Shown here in pieces: positions 7,536-15,082 of a stretch of DNA of 37,796 nt. Source of the DNA: Vicinamibacterales bacterium (GTDB lineage: Bacteria; Acidobacteriota; Vicinamibacteria; Vicinamibacterales; JAKQTR01); contig JALOKU010000038.1 in the NCBI GenBank assembly GCA_025456345.1, positions 1 to 37,796 on the forward strand, in the 5' to 3' direction. The notes beneath the pieces were generated by a model that was given only the letters and a program-made list of their open reading frames with translations, ran no database searches and was not told where the DNA came from. The position numbers and the translations under genes were made by a program. Numbering within the stretch: the first letter of the stretch is position 1; each line of letters begins with the position of its first letter.

Positions 7536-9473
7536 ATGACACGATTCCACTGCGTCCGTCGCCTGATGGTGCCCGCCGCCACGGTGATGGCGGCCCTGAT
7601 CGCGATCGGCCCCCTGGGCGCCGGGCTGGCGTCCGCACAAACCGCGGCCCGCCCGCCCGCGACTCAGGCGGGGCTGCCCAGCGATACGCCCGCGACGCTC
7701 CAACCCGTTACCGCCACCTTCGACTACGTCAAGCGCGACGTGATGATCCCGATGCGCGACGGCGTGAAGCTGCACACCGTCGTCATCGTGCCGAAGGGCG
7801 CCAACGGCGCGCCCATCCTGCTCACGCGGACGCCGTACAACGCCACCGCGCTCACGAGCCACGCCAACAGCGCGCATCTCGGCCCCATTCTCCAGGGCTA
7901 CGACAACGCCACCGACGTCATCGTCGAGGGCGGCTACATCCGCGTCGTGCAGGACGTGCGCGGGAAGTACGGGTCGGAGGGCGACTACGTGGTGAACCGC
8001 GACTGGCTCGTGAAGAACGTGCCGGAGAGCAACGGCCGCGTAGGCATCCTGGGCATCTCGTACGACGGCTTCCTCCCGCTGATGGCGCTCGTCAATCCGC
8101 ACCCGGCGCTCAAAGTGGCCGTGCCGATGAACCCGATGGTGGACGGCTGGATCGGCGACGACTGGTTTCACAACGGCGCGTTCCGCCAGCAGATGATGCC
8201 CTTCATCTACAACCAGGCGGGCACGCGCGCGAACGAGATCACCTGGTGGACGAGCCACTACGACGACTACGAGACGTACATGCAGGCCGGCTCGGCCGGC
8301 GAGCTGGGCCGGCGGCGGGGCCTCGAGCAGATCGGTTTCTGGCGGAAGATCCTGGAACACCCGTCCTACGACGCGTTCTGGCGCGACCAGGCGGTGGACA
8401 GGATCCTGGCGGCGCAGCCGCTCGCCGTGCCCGTCATGATCGTGCACGGGTTGTGGGATCAGGAGGACATCTACGGCGCCATCGCGGTCTACAAGGCCAT
8501 CGAGCCGAAGGACACCGGCAACGACAAGGTGTTTCTCGTGATGGGCCCCTGGTACCACGGGCAGCAGATCGAAGACGCGAGCAGCCTGGGCGCCCTGAAG
8601 TGGGGCAGCGACACGGGCCGCACCTTCCGCCAGGAGATCCTGAGGCCGTTCCTCGACCAGCACCTCAAGGACGGCGCGCCAAGGGCGGACATCGCGCCGG
8701 TGTCGGCGTTCGAGACCGGGACGAACACGTGGCGGCGCCTGCCGGCGTGGCCGGCCGGCTGTGCGAGCGGATGCTCGGTCGACGCGAAACCGTTCTATCT
8801 CGGCGCGGGACTCACGCTGGGCTTCACGGAGCCGAAGGCCGGCGGCGCGTCGTTCGAGGAGTACATCTCCGATCCCGCCAAGCCTGTTCCGTTCAGGGCG
8901 AGGCCCATTCGGCCGGTGGGGTACTACGACGCCGGCCTCACGTGGCCGCAGTGGCTCGCCGACGATCAGCGTGAAGCGTCGGGCCGGCCGGACGTCGTGT
9001 CGTTCGTGTCCGATGCGCTGACGGCACCGGTGAAGATCAGCGGCCAGCCCGTCGCCAATCTGGTCGCGTCCACGAGCGGCACCGATTCGGACTGGGTCGT
9101 GAAGGTCATCGACGTGTATCCCGACGAGGTCGCCGGGCAGGCGCACCTGGGCGGGTATCAGTTGATGGTTTCGGCCGACATCTTCCGCGGCCGGTACCGG
9201 GAGAGCCTAGAAACCGCGAAGCCGCTCGCCGCCAACTCGCCGCTGCTCTATCGGTTCACGCTGCCGACGGCGAACCACGTGTTCCTGCCCGGCCACCGCA
9301 TCATGGTGCAGGTCCAGTCGAGCTGGTTCCCGCTCTACGACCGCAATCCGCAGACGTTCGTCCCGAACATCTTCTGGGCCAAACCGGAGGACTACAAGAA
9401 GGCCGTGCAGCGCATCTACCACGCGCCCGGCCAGGCGAGCTTCATCGAACTGCCCGTCGTCACGGCGCGCTGA
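7536..9473 (+). CDS. Secreted CocE/NonD-family hydrolase (X-Pro dipeptidyl-peptidase-like)
   Basis: A 645-residue protein with a signal peptide ending ...GLASAQ (about residue 31). The alpha/beta-hydrolase part has a nucleophile elbow G-I-S-Y-D-G (Ser175), a likely acid Asp308 in GLWDQEDI and a His341 in GPWYHGQ, the triad order of the S15/CocE/alpha-amino-acid ester hydrolase family. The C-terminal part (about 400-645) is a jelly-roll domain of the PepX_C kind. Members cleave N-terminal dipeptides after proline, beta-lactam or other amino-acid esters; the substrate here is open. ATG 7536 is preferred over in-frame upstream positions because GGGAGAG precedes it and the signal peptide begins here. 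The 151-bp gap after vapC holds nothing recognised. Confidence 0.9.
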   Translation: MTRFHCVRRLMVPAATVMAALIAIGPLGAGLASAQTAARPPATQAGLPSDTPATLQPVTATFDYVKRDVMIPMRDGVKLHTVVIVPKGANGAPILLTRTPYNATALTSHANSAHLGPILQGYDNATDVIVEGGYIRVVQDVRGKYGSEGDYVVNRDWLVKNVPESNGRVGILGISYDGFLPLMALVNPHPALKVAVPMNPMVDGWIGDDWFHNGAFRQQMMPFIYNQAGTRANEITWWTSHYDDYETYMQAGSAGELGRRRGLEQIGFWRKILEHPSYDAFWRDQAVDRILAAQPLAVPVMIVHGLWDQEDIYGAIAVYKAIEPKDTGNDKVFLVMGPWYHGQQIEDASSLGALKWGSDTGRTFRQEILRPFLDQHLKDGAPRADIAPVSAFETGTNTWRRLPAWPAGCASGCSVDAKPFYLGAGLTLGFTEPKAGGASFEEYISDPAKPVPFRARPIRPVGYYDAGLTWPQWLADDQREASGRPDVVSFVSDALTAPVKISGQPVANLVASTSGTDSDWVVKVIDVYPDEVAGQAHLGGYQLMVSADIFRGRYRESLETAKPLAANSPLLYRFTLPTANHVFLPGHRIMVQVQSSWFPLYDRNPQTFVPNIFWAKPEDYKKAVQRIYHAPGQASFIELPVVTAR

Positions 9474-9511
9474 GCACGGCCGGCCGGCGGCCTGGGCCCG
9501 TGCCGCGGGCG

Positions 9512-9556
9512 GCAGAATCTGCAATGTGGTTGCCTTGCGGACTGTGCAGATTCTGC
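9512..9556. promoter_or_regulatory. Two copies of an 11-bp palindrome upstream of the Uma2 gene
   Basis: GCAGAATCTGC (9512-9522) and GCAGATTCTGC (9546-9556) each read as GCAGA-N-TCTGC, and together form a 12-bp inverted repeat. Their starts are 34 bp apart, close to three helical turns. They lie 38 bp after the hydrolase stop and 161 bp before the Uma2 start. No T-run follows, so an intrinsic terminator is unlikely. A pair of operator sites is the better reading. The rest of the 243-bp gap shows nothing I can name. Confidence 0.45.
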
Positions 9557-9716
9557 GATGCCCTGCACCGCAGCCTGTGCGGGTGGGCACATTTTCGCCC
9601 GTTCTCCCCGTTTGTGGCGTTCCCCGATCTGGCCCGCTTCTCGCATCGTCTTCCCGCCAGAGACGCACCGGCGACGATGGTAGAATCGCCGCGAGATGGC
9701 GTCCGGAAGGAAGTCG

Positions 9717-10289
9717 ATGAGCTCGGCCGCAGTTGTGCAGCGACGGTGGACCTACCGGGACCTGGTCGCGTTGCCGGAGGACAGCCTGCGCCACGAGTTA
9801 CTCGACGGGGAGCACGTCGTGACGCCATCACCGGCGGTCGCACACCAGCTCATTCTGTGGAACCTGGTCCGGGAATTCACGGTGTTCTTGGACGCGCACC
9901 CAATCGGCACGGCCCTGGCTGGTCCTTTCGACGTCAAGTTCTCCCTCTTTACCGTGCTGGTGCCGGACCTGGTCTACTTCACCGCCGAGCGCTTCGCGCG
10001 GATGGTGAACGAGAAACATGCCATCGCCGCGCCCGACCTCGTCGTCGAGATTCTCTCGCCCGGCACCCGGCGGCGCGACAAGGGCCGCAAGCGCGCCATT
10101 TACGAGCGCGAGGGCGCCGGCGAGTACTGGATCGTGGATCCCGAGGCGATGCAGGTCACCGTGCTGCGGAGAACGGGCCCCGCACCGGGATTCACGGCCG
10201 CCGTCACACTCTCGCAGGCGGGCCGGGGCGTCCTCACGTCTCCGCTCTTTCCAGGTCTGCGCATCCCCCTGTCGCGCGTTTTTCGCTGA
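9717..10289 (+). CDS. Uma2-family (DUF820) putative nuclease
   Basis: A 190-residue protein with the Uma2/DUF820 pattern: TYRDLVALPEDSLRHELLDGEHVVTPSP, the acidic VLVPDLVYFT, then PDLVVEILSPGTRRRDKGRKRAIYE and GEYWIVDPE. The family has a PD-(D/E)xK-like restriction-endonuclease fold. Candidate metal ligands are the Asp of VPDL and Glu of VVEIL, with the Lys of DKGRKR nearby. These proteins occur in many copies in cyanobacteria and other large genomes and their biological job is unsettled. ATG 9717 follows GGAAGGA (9705-9711); an in-frame ATG at 9696 lacks this. No partner gene lies next to it. Confidence 0.88.
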   Translation: MSSAAVVQRRWTYRDLVALPEDSLRHELLDGEHVVTPSPAVAHQLILWNLVREFTVFLDAHPIGTALAGPFDVKFSLFTVLVPDLVYFTAERFARMVNEKHAIAAPDLVVEILSPGTRRRDKGRKRAIYEREGAGEYWIVDPEAMQVTVLRRTGPAPGFTAAVTLSQAGRGVLTSPLFPGLRIPLSRVFR

Positions 10290-10362
10290 CGGGCGCCTCG
10301 CGCGTGTTCACGGATCCGCAACACCGCCGACACGGCCCGAACGGCCCCGGGGCTCGGCATTC

Positions 10363-12558
10363 ATGAGCGTGCCCATGACACATACCCTTCAGTGCTCCGT
10401 GTGTGTTGCAGCCGCGCTGGCCATCGGCGCAGGGGCGGATCGGCTCTCATCTCAGGCGCCGGAGCCGGCGCAGGTTGTGCGGACGGCCGTGCGCGCGACG
10501 ACGCTGGACGCGCTCACGCCGGTCACCTCGTGGGCGAAGGCCGCGCCTGGCATTTGGCGTGCCACGGCGGGAAACGCGTCGCGTGAGATTCGGTACACCA
10601 GTCTCGCGGCCGAGCTTCCGCGCCTCGATGCGCTGCGCGCGAAGCCGGATCACGCCTTTCCGTTCGCATCGGATCCGATCGCGTTCGAACGCACGGCCGA
10701 CGGCAAGACCGTGGTCCGCGTGCCGTGCGCGGCCGGCGAGAAGCTCTTTGGCTTTGGTCTGCAACTGGACGGGCTCGATCGGAACCAGGGCGTCTTCACC
10801 CTCAACGTCGATCACTGGTCGACAGGCGGCGGGCGCACGCACGCGCCCGTGCCGTTCTATGTCTCGAGCCGCGGATACGGCGTGTTCATCGACACGGCGC
10901 GCTTCATCAAGGTCTATGCCCGCGTCGGGAACCGCAAGGACTCGCCGCGCAATCCGCCGCCGGTCGACCGCAACCCGCCGCCCGGCGACCCGGCGCCGCG
11001 CTGGGATTCGCAACCCGACGCCGATGCGGTCGAGATTCTTGTCGACGGCCCGGGGGCCGACATCGTCGTCATCGCCGGCGCGACCATCGCCGACGTCGTC
11101 TCCCGCTACAACCTCTTCAACGGCGGAGGCGCCCTGCCGCCGCTCTGGGGCCTTGGCTTCTGGCATCGGGTCCACGCGGCCGCCGACGCTGATCGCGTCC
11201 GGCGGGAGGTGGCAGAGTTCGAGGCGAGGCGTATCCCGCTCGATGTCATCGGTCTCGAACCGGGCTGGATGACGAAGTCCTATCCGTGCACCTTCGAGTG
11301 GCAGAAGAAGCGGTTCCCCGACCCGCCGGCATTCGTCGCCGAGCTTCTCTCCCGGGGCATCCGGCTGAATCTCTGGGAGAACCCGTACGTGTCGCCCGAG
11401 AGCCGGCTGTACAAGACGATGTTCCCGCTCTCGGCGTCCCACATGGTGTGGCTCGGCCTCGTGCCGGACTACACGCTGCCGGAGGCCCGCCGCGCGCTCA
11501 TCGGTCAGCACGCGCAGGATCACGTCGGCATCGGCGTGAGCGGCTACAAGATCGACGAGGTCGACGGGTTCGACGTGTGGCTCTGGCCGGATCACGCGTC
11601 GTTTCCCTCGGGCACGCCTGCCCCGGCCATGCGCCAGGCGTACGGCCTCCTGATGCAGGACCTGGTCTTCAAGGGCCTCTTCAAGGCGCGCAACCAGCGG
11701 ACGTACGGGCTCGTGCGCGCATCGAATGGCGCGGCATCGGGCTACCCCTTCGCCATCTACAGCGACGCCTACGACCTGAAGGAGTACATCACCGGCATGT
11801 CAGCGTCCGGTTTTGCGGGCGTCCTCTGGACGCCAGAAATCCGCAGCGCCCGCGACGAGCACGACTGGATCGACCGCATGCAGGTGGTGGCGTTCTCGGC
11901 GCTGGCGCAGTTGAACGCGTGGGCCTCGGGCGCCACACCGTGGCATTTCGAGGACGCGACCGGTATGGTGCGCGAGACGCTCGAGCTGCGCATGCGGCTG
12001 CTGCCGTACTTCTACACCGCGTTTGCCGCGTATCACTTCGACGGCGTGCCGCCAATCCGGCCGATGGCGTTCGAAGACGCCGCGCTCGGGCACGTGGCCG
12101 ACCAGTTCATGTTCGGCCCATCCATCCTGGTGGCGCCGTTCTATGGAAAGGGCGGCTGGTCGCGCGAGGTCCTGTTGCCGGCGGGCAAGTGGTACGACTT
12201 CTACACGGGAGAGTTCGTCGGCGATGGCGGGCGCGTGACGCGCCAGTCAGACACCGGGCGCATCCCGCTCCTGGTGCGTGAAGGCGCCGTCGTCCCGATG
12301 CTGAAGGAGCCGGTGGCCAACACGGCGCGCGCATACGGGCAGGCACTCGAGGTGCGCCACTACGGCACCACGCCCGGCGTCTTCGATCTCTTCGAGGACG
12401 ATGGGAGGACGTTCGACTATGAGCGTGGCCGCTATCGCACCCGGCGGCTGAGCGTGGAGGCCGGCGAGGGCGGGCGCTTCTCACTCAAGGAGATGGTCGT
12501 GAAAGACGCCGCCCCACCGATGTTCGGACGATCCGAGTTGCGCGTGATGACGCGGTGA
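10363..12558 (+). CDS. Secreted GH31-family glycoside hydrolase
   Basis: A 731-residue protein with a secretion-type N-terminus. An N-terminal beta-sandwich (about 60-240) holds EKLFGFGLQLDGLDRNQG. The (beta/alpha)8 barrel starts near LPPLWGLGFWHRVH. The expected nucleophile region is GYKIDEVDGFD (Asp398). The acid/base region is GYPFAIYSDAYD, with Asp468 as candidate. The later barrel pattern includes LRMRLLPYFYTAF and PPIRPMAFE, and beta domains close the protein (LLPAGKWYDFYTGE, YGTTPGVFDLFEDDG). These are GH31 hallmarks; the family includes alpha-glucosidases, alpha-xylosidases and others. The nucleophile motif differs from both the classical DMNE and the KTDFGE forms, so specificity is uncertain. 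The frame is open upstream into the Uma2 gene, but the signal sequence sets the start at 10363 or 10375. Confidence 0.88.
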   Translation: MSVPMTHTLQCSVCVAAALAIGAGADRLSSQAPEPAQVVRTAVRATTLDALTPVTSWAKAAPGIWRATAGNASREIRYTSLAAELPRLDALRAKPDHAFPFASDPIAFERTADGKTVVRVPCAAGEKLFGFGLQLDGLDRNQGVFTLNVDHWSTGGGRTHAPVPFYVSSRGYGVFIDTARFIKVYARVGNRKDSPRNPPPVDRNPPPGDPAPRWDSQPDADAVEILVDGPGADIVVIAGATIADVVSRYNLFNGGGALPPLWGLGFWHRVHAAADADRVRREVAEFEARRIPLDVIGLEPGWMTKSYPCTFEWQKKRFPDPPAFVAELLSRGIRLNLWENPYVSPESRLYKTMFPLSASHMVWLGLVPDYTLPEARRALIGQHAQDHVGIGVSGYKIDEVDGFDVWLWPDHASFPSGTPAPAMRQAYGLLMQDLVFKGLFKARNQRTYGLVRASNGAASGYPFAIYSDAYDLKEYITGMSASGFAGVLWTPEIRSARDEHDWIDRMQVVAFSALAQLNAWASGATPWHFEDATGMVRETLELRMRLLPYFYTAFAAYHFDGVPPIRPMAFEDAALGHVADQFMFGPSILVAPFYGKGGWSREVLLPAGKWYDFYTGEFVGDGGRVTRQSDTGRIPLLVREGAVVPMLKEPVANTARAYGQALEVRHYGTTPGVFDLFEDDGRTFDYERGRYRTRRLSVEAGEGGRFSLKEMVVKDAAPPMFGRSELRVMTR

Positions 12559-12638
12559 CGCGGGAGGGCGTCACCTTCCCGGCGCTGTGTTCTCGGCGCG
12601 GGGCCCGGACAGCCCGGTTCATGGTATCGTAAGCGCAT

Positions 12639-12654
12639 TAGACCAATCGGTCTA
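12639..12654. promoter_or_regulatory. Palindromic TetR-type operator before the cupin-tetR operon
   Basis: TAGACCAATCGGTCTA has perfect 6-bp arms (TAGACC/GGTCTA) around a 4-bp centre. It lies 31 bp before the cupin start and upstream of a tetR-type gene in the same operon. Arms of this type are known for NemR-like TetR repressors, and the local regulator resembles NemR, so self-repression is a good inference. Confidence 0.75.
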
Positions 12655-12685
12655 GCCGTGAACCTCTTCACCCCCAGGAGGGAAC

Positions 12686-13072
12686 ATGCGCCTGCCCAAA
12701 GACGACGTCGCGGTCAGAATGGAAATCCCGGGTGCCGTGGTTCGTCAGCAAACGGGCTTCGGCAGCGCGAAGGGATTCGACACCCTGAGCGCCGAGTACT
12801 TCACGCTGTCGGCCGGCGTGGACACCACCCCGCTCTTCATGGGGCTGGACGGCGACCTCTGCCAGTGCCCCCATTGGGGGTTCGTCCTTCGCGGACAGAT
12901 CACCACGACCGACGCGGCGGGCGCGCGGGAAACGGTCCAGGCGAACGACCTGTTCTACTGGCCGCCCGGGCACAACGTGAAGGTCGACGCCGACGCGGAC
13001 ATCGTCATGTTCAGCCCGCAGCGTGAGCACAGCCTGGTCATCGACCACATGATCAGGAAGGTGAGCGCGTAG
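12686..13072 (+). CDS. Small cupin-like protein in the TetR operon
   Basis: A 128-residue single-domain protein with a strong ribosome binding site (AGGAGG, 12676-12681). The cupin-like pattern is CPHWGFVLRGQIT, then ETVQANDLFYWPPGHNVKVDADADIVMFSP. Histidines in CPHWG and PPGHN are possible metal ligands, and a CQC pair lies just before. No signal peptide, so it is cytoplasmic. It sits between the palindrome at 12639-12654 and the TetR gene, 14 bp upstream of the latter, so it is probably the regulated product. A role in handling a reactive small molecule is only a guess from the regulator type. Confidence 0.8.
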   Translation: MRLPKDDVAVRMEIPGAVVRQQTGFGSAKGFDTLSAEYFTLSAGVDTTPLFMGLDGDLCQCPHWGFVLRGQITTTDAAGARETVQANDLFYWPPGHNVKVDADADIVMFSPQREHSLVIDHMIRKVSA

Positions 13073-13086
13073 TCAGACACGGGTAG

Positions 13087-13665
13087 ATGGCACATCCGAC
13101 CAAGCAGCGCCTGATCGATGCCGGGCTCTCCATGCTGCTCGAGCACGGCTACAACGATCTCGGCATCCAGGCGCTGCTCTCGGCCACGGCGACGCCGAAG
13201 GGGTCCTTCTACCATCACTTCACGGACAAGGAGGACTTCGCCCTGCAGGTGATCGATCAGTACATGCAGCAGGTGCATGCCGGCCTCGACGCCTGCCTCG
13301 GCGATACCAGCCGCCCTCCGCTTGCGCGCGTGCGCCGGTTCTTCGAACTGACCCGGCGGAGCTACAAGGCACAGGGCTACATGGGCTGCCTGCTCGGCGG
13401 CCTGGGGCAGGAGTTGTCGGGGGTCAGCACGATGTTCCGGCGGAGGATCGAGGCGTGCTTCTCCGAGATCGCCTCGCGCCTGGCCGGCTGTCTCGAAGAG
13501 GCCCGGGCGCGCGGCGACCTCCCCGTCGATGCCGATACGACACGCCTTGCGAGCCTCCTGGTCGATTGCTGGGAAGGCGCCGCGCTGCGCAGCCGCCTGC
13601 GCGGAAACGCTGCGCCGCTTGGCGCGATGCTCGACTTCTATTTCCGGGCCGCGCGAGGGCGCTGA
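13087..13665 (+). CDS. TetR/AcrR-family repressor, NemR-like
   Basis: A 192-residue protein with an N-terminal TetR helix-turn-helix (about residues 5-50: QRLIDAGLSMLLEHGYNDLGIQALLSA, then TPKGSFYHHFTDKEDF). The C-terminal ligand domain has YKAQGYMGCLLGGLGQELSG and a later CWEGAALRSRLRGN. The GCL cysteine (Cys101) falls where E. coli NemR has its redox-active Cys106. The NemR lysine partner (Lys175) is not clearly conserved here, as the local sequence has Arg and Ser. The gene follows a cupin gene and the two share one palindromic operator, so it probably represses its own operon and responds to an electrophile or oxidant. Family membership is firm; the inducer is inference. Confidence 0.88.
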   Translation: MAHPTKQRLIDAGLSMLLEHGYNDLGIQALLSATATPKGSFYHHFTDKEDFALQVIDQYMQQVHAGLDACLGDTSRPPLARVRRFFELTRRSYKAQGYMGCLLGGLGQELSGVSTMFRRRIEACFSEIASRLAGCLEEARARGDLPVDADTTRLASLLVDCWEGAALRSRLRGNAAPLGAMLDFYFRAARGR

Positions 13666-13698
13666 GCCGCGGCACGGGGTCCGCGACGGCGCCGATGC

Positions 13699-14871
13699 TC
13701 AATAGAAGATCTGGGTGTAGTACCACACGCCGCCGGTCGACTTCACGGCGCTGATCCCCGTTCGGGTGGAACTCCCTTCGATGTTCGCCCGGTGGCCGGC
13801 GCTGCCCAGCCACGCGTTCACCACGGCCGAGGCCGAGTTGTAGCCCATCGCGACGTTCTCGGCGCCGGACCCGCCAGAACCGAGAGAGGCTCTGATCGCC
13901 GCGATTCTGGCGTCGAACCCGTCGTGGCTGAACGGCACCTTCCCGGACGCCATGTTCCGGCTGTGGCCGTTCGCTTGATCCCAAATCACCTGGTTCTTCG
14001 CCAGCGCGGCTTTTCCGATGCTCCTTCGGTGGTCGTTGATGAGCGTGAGGATTTCGTCGTCGTACGCCGTGGCGGACGTAGGCGGAGCCGGAGGCGGCGG
14101 AGTCGGAGGCGGCGGAGGCGGAGTGGGCGGAGCTGGAGTGGGCGGAGCTGGAGTGGGCGGAGCTGGCGGAGTCGGCGCCGGAGCGGGTGTGGCGGCCTTC
14201 GCGACGGTGAAGTTGAGTGTCACGACGCCGCCCGCCACCAGCGAGATCCGTTGGTCGGTGTCGCTGTAGCCGCTCTTCGACGCGCGAACCGTCACGCTGC
14301 CCGGTTGCAGGCCGGGGATCGTGAACGCCCCCATGGCATCAGTCGTGGTGGTCTTCTTCGCGTCCGGGCCGTCGCGGATTTCGATGGTCGCCCCGCCCAA
14401 CGCGCCCGCCCCCTGCTCGGCAGCGGTCCCGGCTATCGTGGCAAGCGCCGGCGCCGGCGCGGCGCCTCTCCCCGACAAGGACGCCGTGTTGGTTCCGCTC
14501 GTGTGGTCCGCGTTCACCGTCAGTGTGCCGTCATAAGCCTGGGCCGCCGCAGGGGCGAACCGGACGGTGACCTGCTGAGATCCGCCTGCCGCAATCGCCC
14601 CGCTCGTCCAGTTCAGCGCGTACCCGCCCGGGACCGTGATCCCGGTCACCGACAGCGTTCCTGTCCCGCCGTTGCCGACCGTGAGCGTCAACTCCGAGGT
14701 CTTCCCGATTTCCACGGCGCCAAAATTCAGACTCCCGCCGAGCGTGATCACCCTGGAGGCGGCCGAGGCCGAGGCCGGCGTCGAGGCCGACGTCGGCGCG
14801 GACGGACTGGCCTTGTCGCAGCCGGAGGCGGCCAGAGCAAGGAGAAGCGCGACCCGGGAGAGTGAGCGCAT
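13699..14871 (-). CDS. Lipoprotein with Hydin-like, carboxypeptidase-regulatory-like and CAP/SCP domains
   Basis: A 390-residue lipoprotein; lipobox AASG-C near residue 18. Domain order: an ASPM/SPD-2/Hydin-like Ig domain (about 38-130, LNFGAVEIGKTSELTLTVGNGG), a carboxypeptidase-regulatory-like beta domain (about 140-225, GGATIEIRDG, TTTDAMGAFTIPGLQPGSVTV), a Pro/Ala/Thr linker (about 228-265), and a C-terminal CAP (SCP/PR-1, YkwD-like) domain with ILTLINDHRRSIGKAAL, FSHDGF, ENVAMGY and WLGSAGHRANI. The histidines and Glu of the CAP cavity are present. Bacterial CAP proteins have unclear roles. Start 14871 is chosen because GGAG precedes it and the lipoprotein signal starts there. Confidence 0.88.
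   Translation of the reverse strand: MRSLSRVALLLALAASGCDKASPSAPTSASTPASASAASRVITLGGSLNFGAVEIGKTSELTLTVGNGGTGTLSVTGITVPGGYALNWTSGAIAAGGSQQVTVRFAPAAAQAYDGTLTVNADHTSGTNTASLSGRGAAPAPALATIAGTAAEQGAGALGGATIEIRDGPDAKKTTTTDAMGAFTIPGLQPGSVTVRASKSGYSDTDQRISLVAGGVVTLNFTVAKAATPAPAPTPPAPPTPAPPTPAPPTPPPPPPTPPPPAPPTSATAYDDEILTLINDHRRSIGKAALAKNQVIWDQANGHSRNMASGKVPFSHDGFDARIAAIRASLGSGGSGAENVAMGYNSASAVVNAWLGSAGHRANIEGSSTRTGISAVKSTGGVWYYTQIFY
14090..14175. repeat. Low-complexity repeat encoding the Pro-rich linker
   Basis: Short GC-rich units such as GGCGGAGCTGGAGTG recur in tandem with variation. On the minus strand they encode the PPTPAPPTP-type linker between the beta domains and the CAP domain of the lipoprotein. 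Length variation between strains is likely. Confidence 0.8.
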
Positions 14872-15082
14872 GAGTGGACACTCCAGCATCGAACGCCGAG
14901 GCTGCAAGTAGCGTGCCGCCGATATCGCCTTGCCCGCCTCCATGGGCGGACGAATCTCCGCGATCAACGGCGGGGCTTTTCGCTCATTGGCGCGCACGGA
15001 TTTCGAGTTTGGTCGTTCGCGGCCCAACCTGTAATCGGGAAGGCGGGTCGACCCGGCGGGAAATTCCGGTAGACTCTACACG

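Noticed and set aside
7356..9146. A 596-codon minus-strand frame opposite the CocE/NonD gene
   Set aside because: Composition is that of a reverse shadow (Val, Arg, His, Asp-rich) and the plus-strand frame has a signal peptide and a catalytic triad.
9512..9556. Intrinsic terminator of the CocE/NonD gene
   Set aside because: The 12-bp arms are split by a 21-base spacer and no T-run follows; each arm is itself a palindrome, which fits operator sites better.
10018..10362. N-terminal extension of the GH31 protein into the Uma2 gene
   Set aside because: The extension is Ser/Arg/Pro-rich shadow of the Uma2 frame; the signal sequence begins at 10363 or 10375.
14090..14175. CRISPR-like or minisatellite array
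   Set aside because: There are no unique spacers; the units encode an in-frame Pro-rich linker of the lipoprotein.
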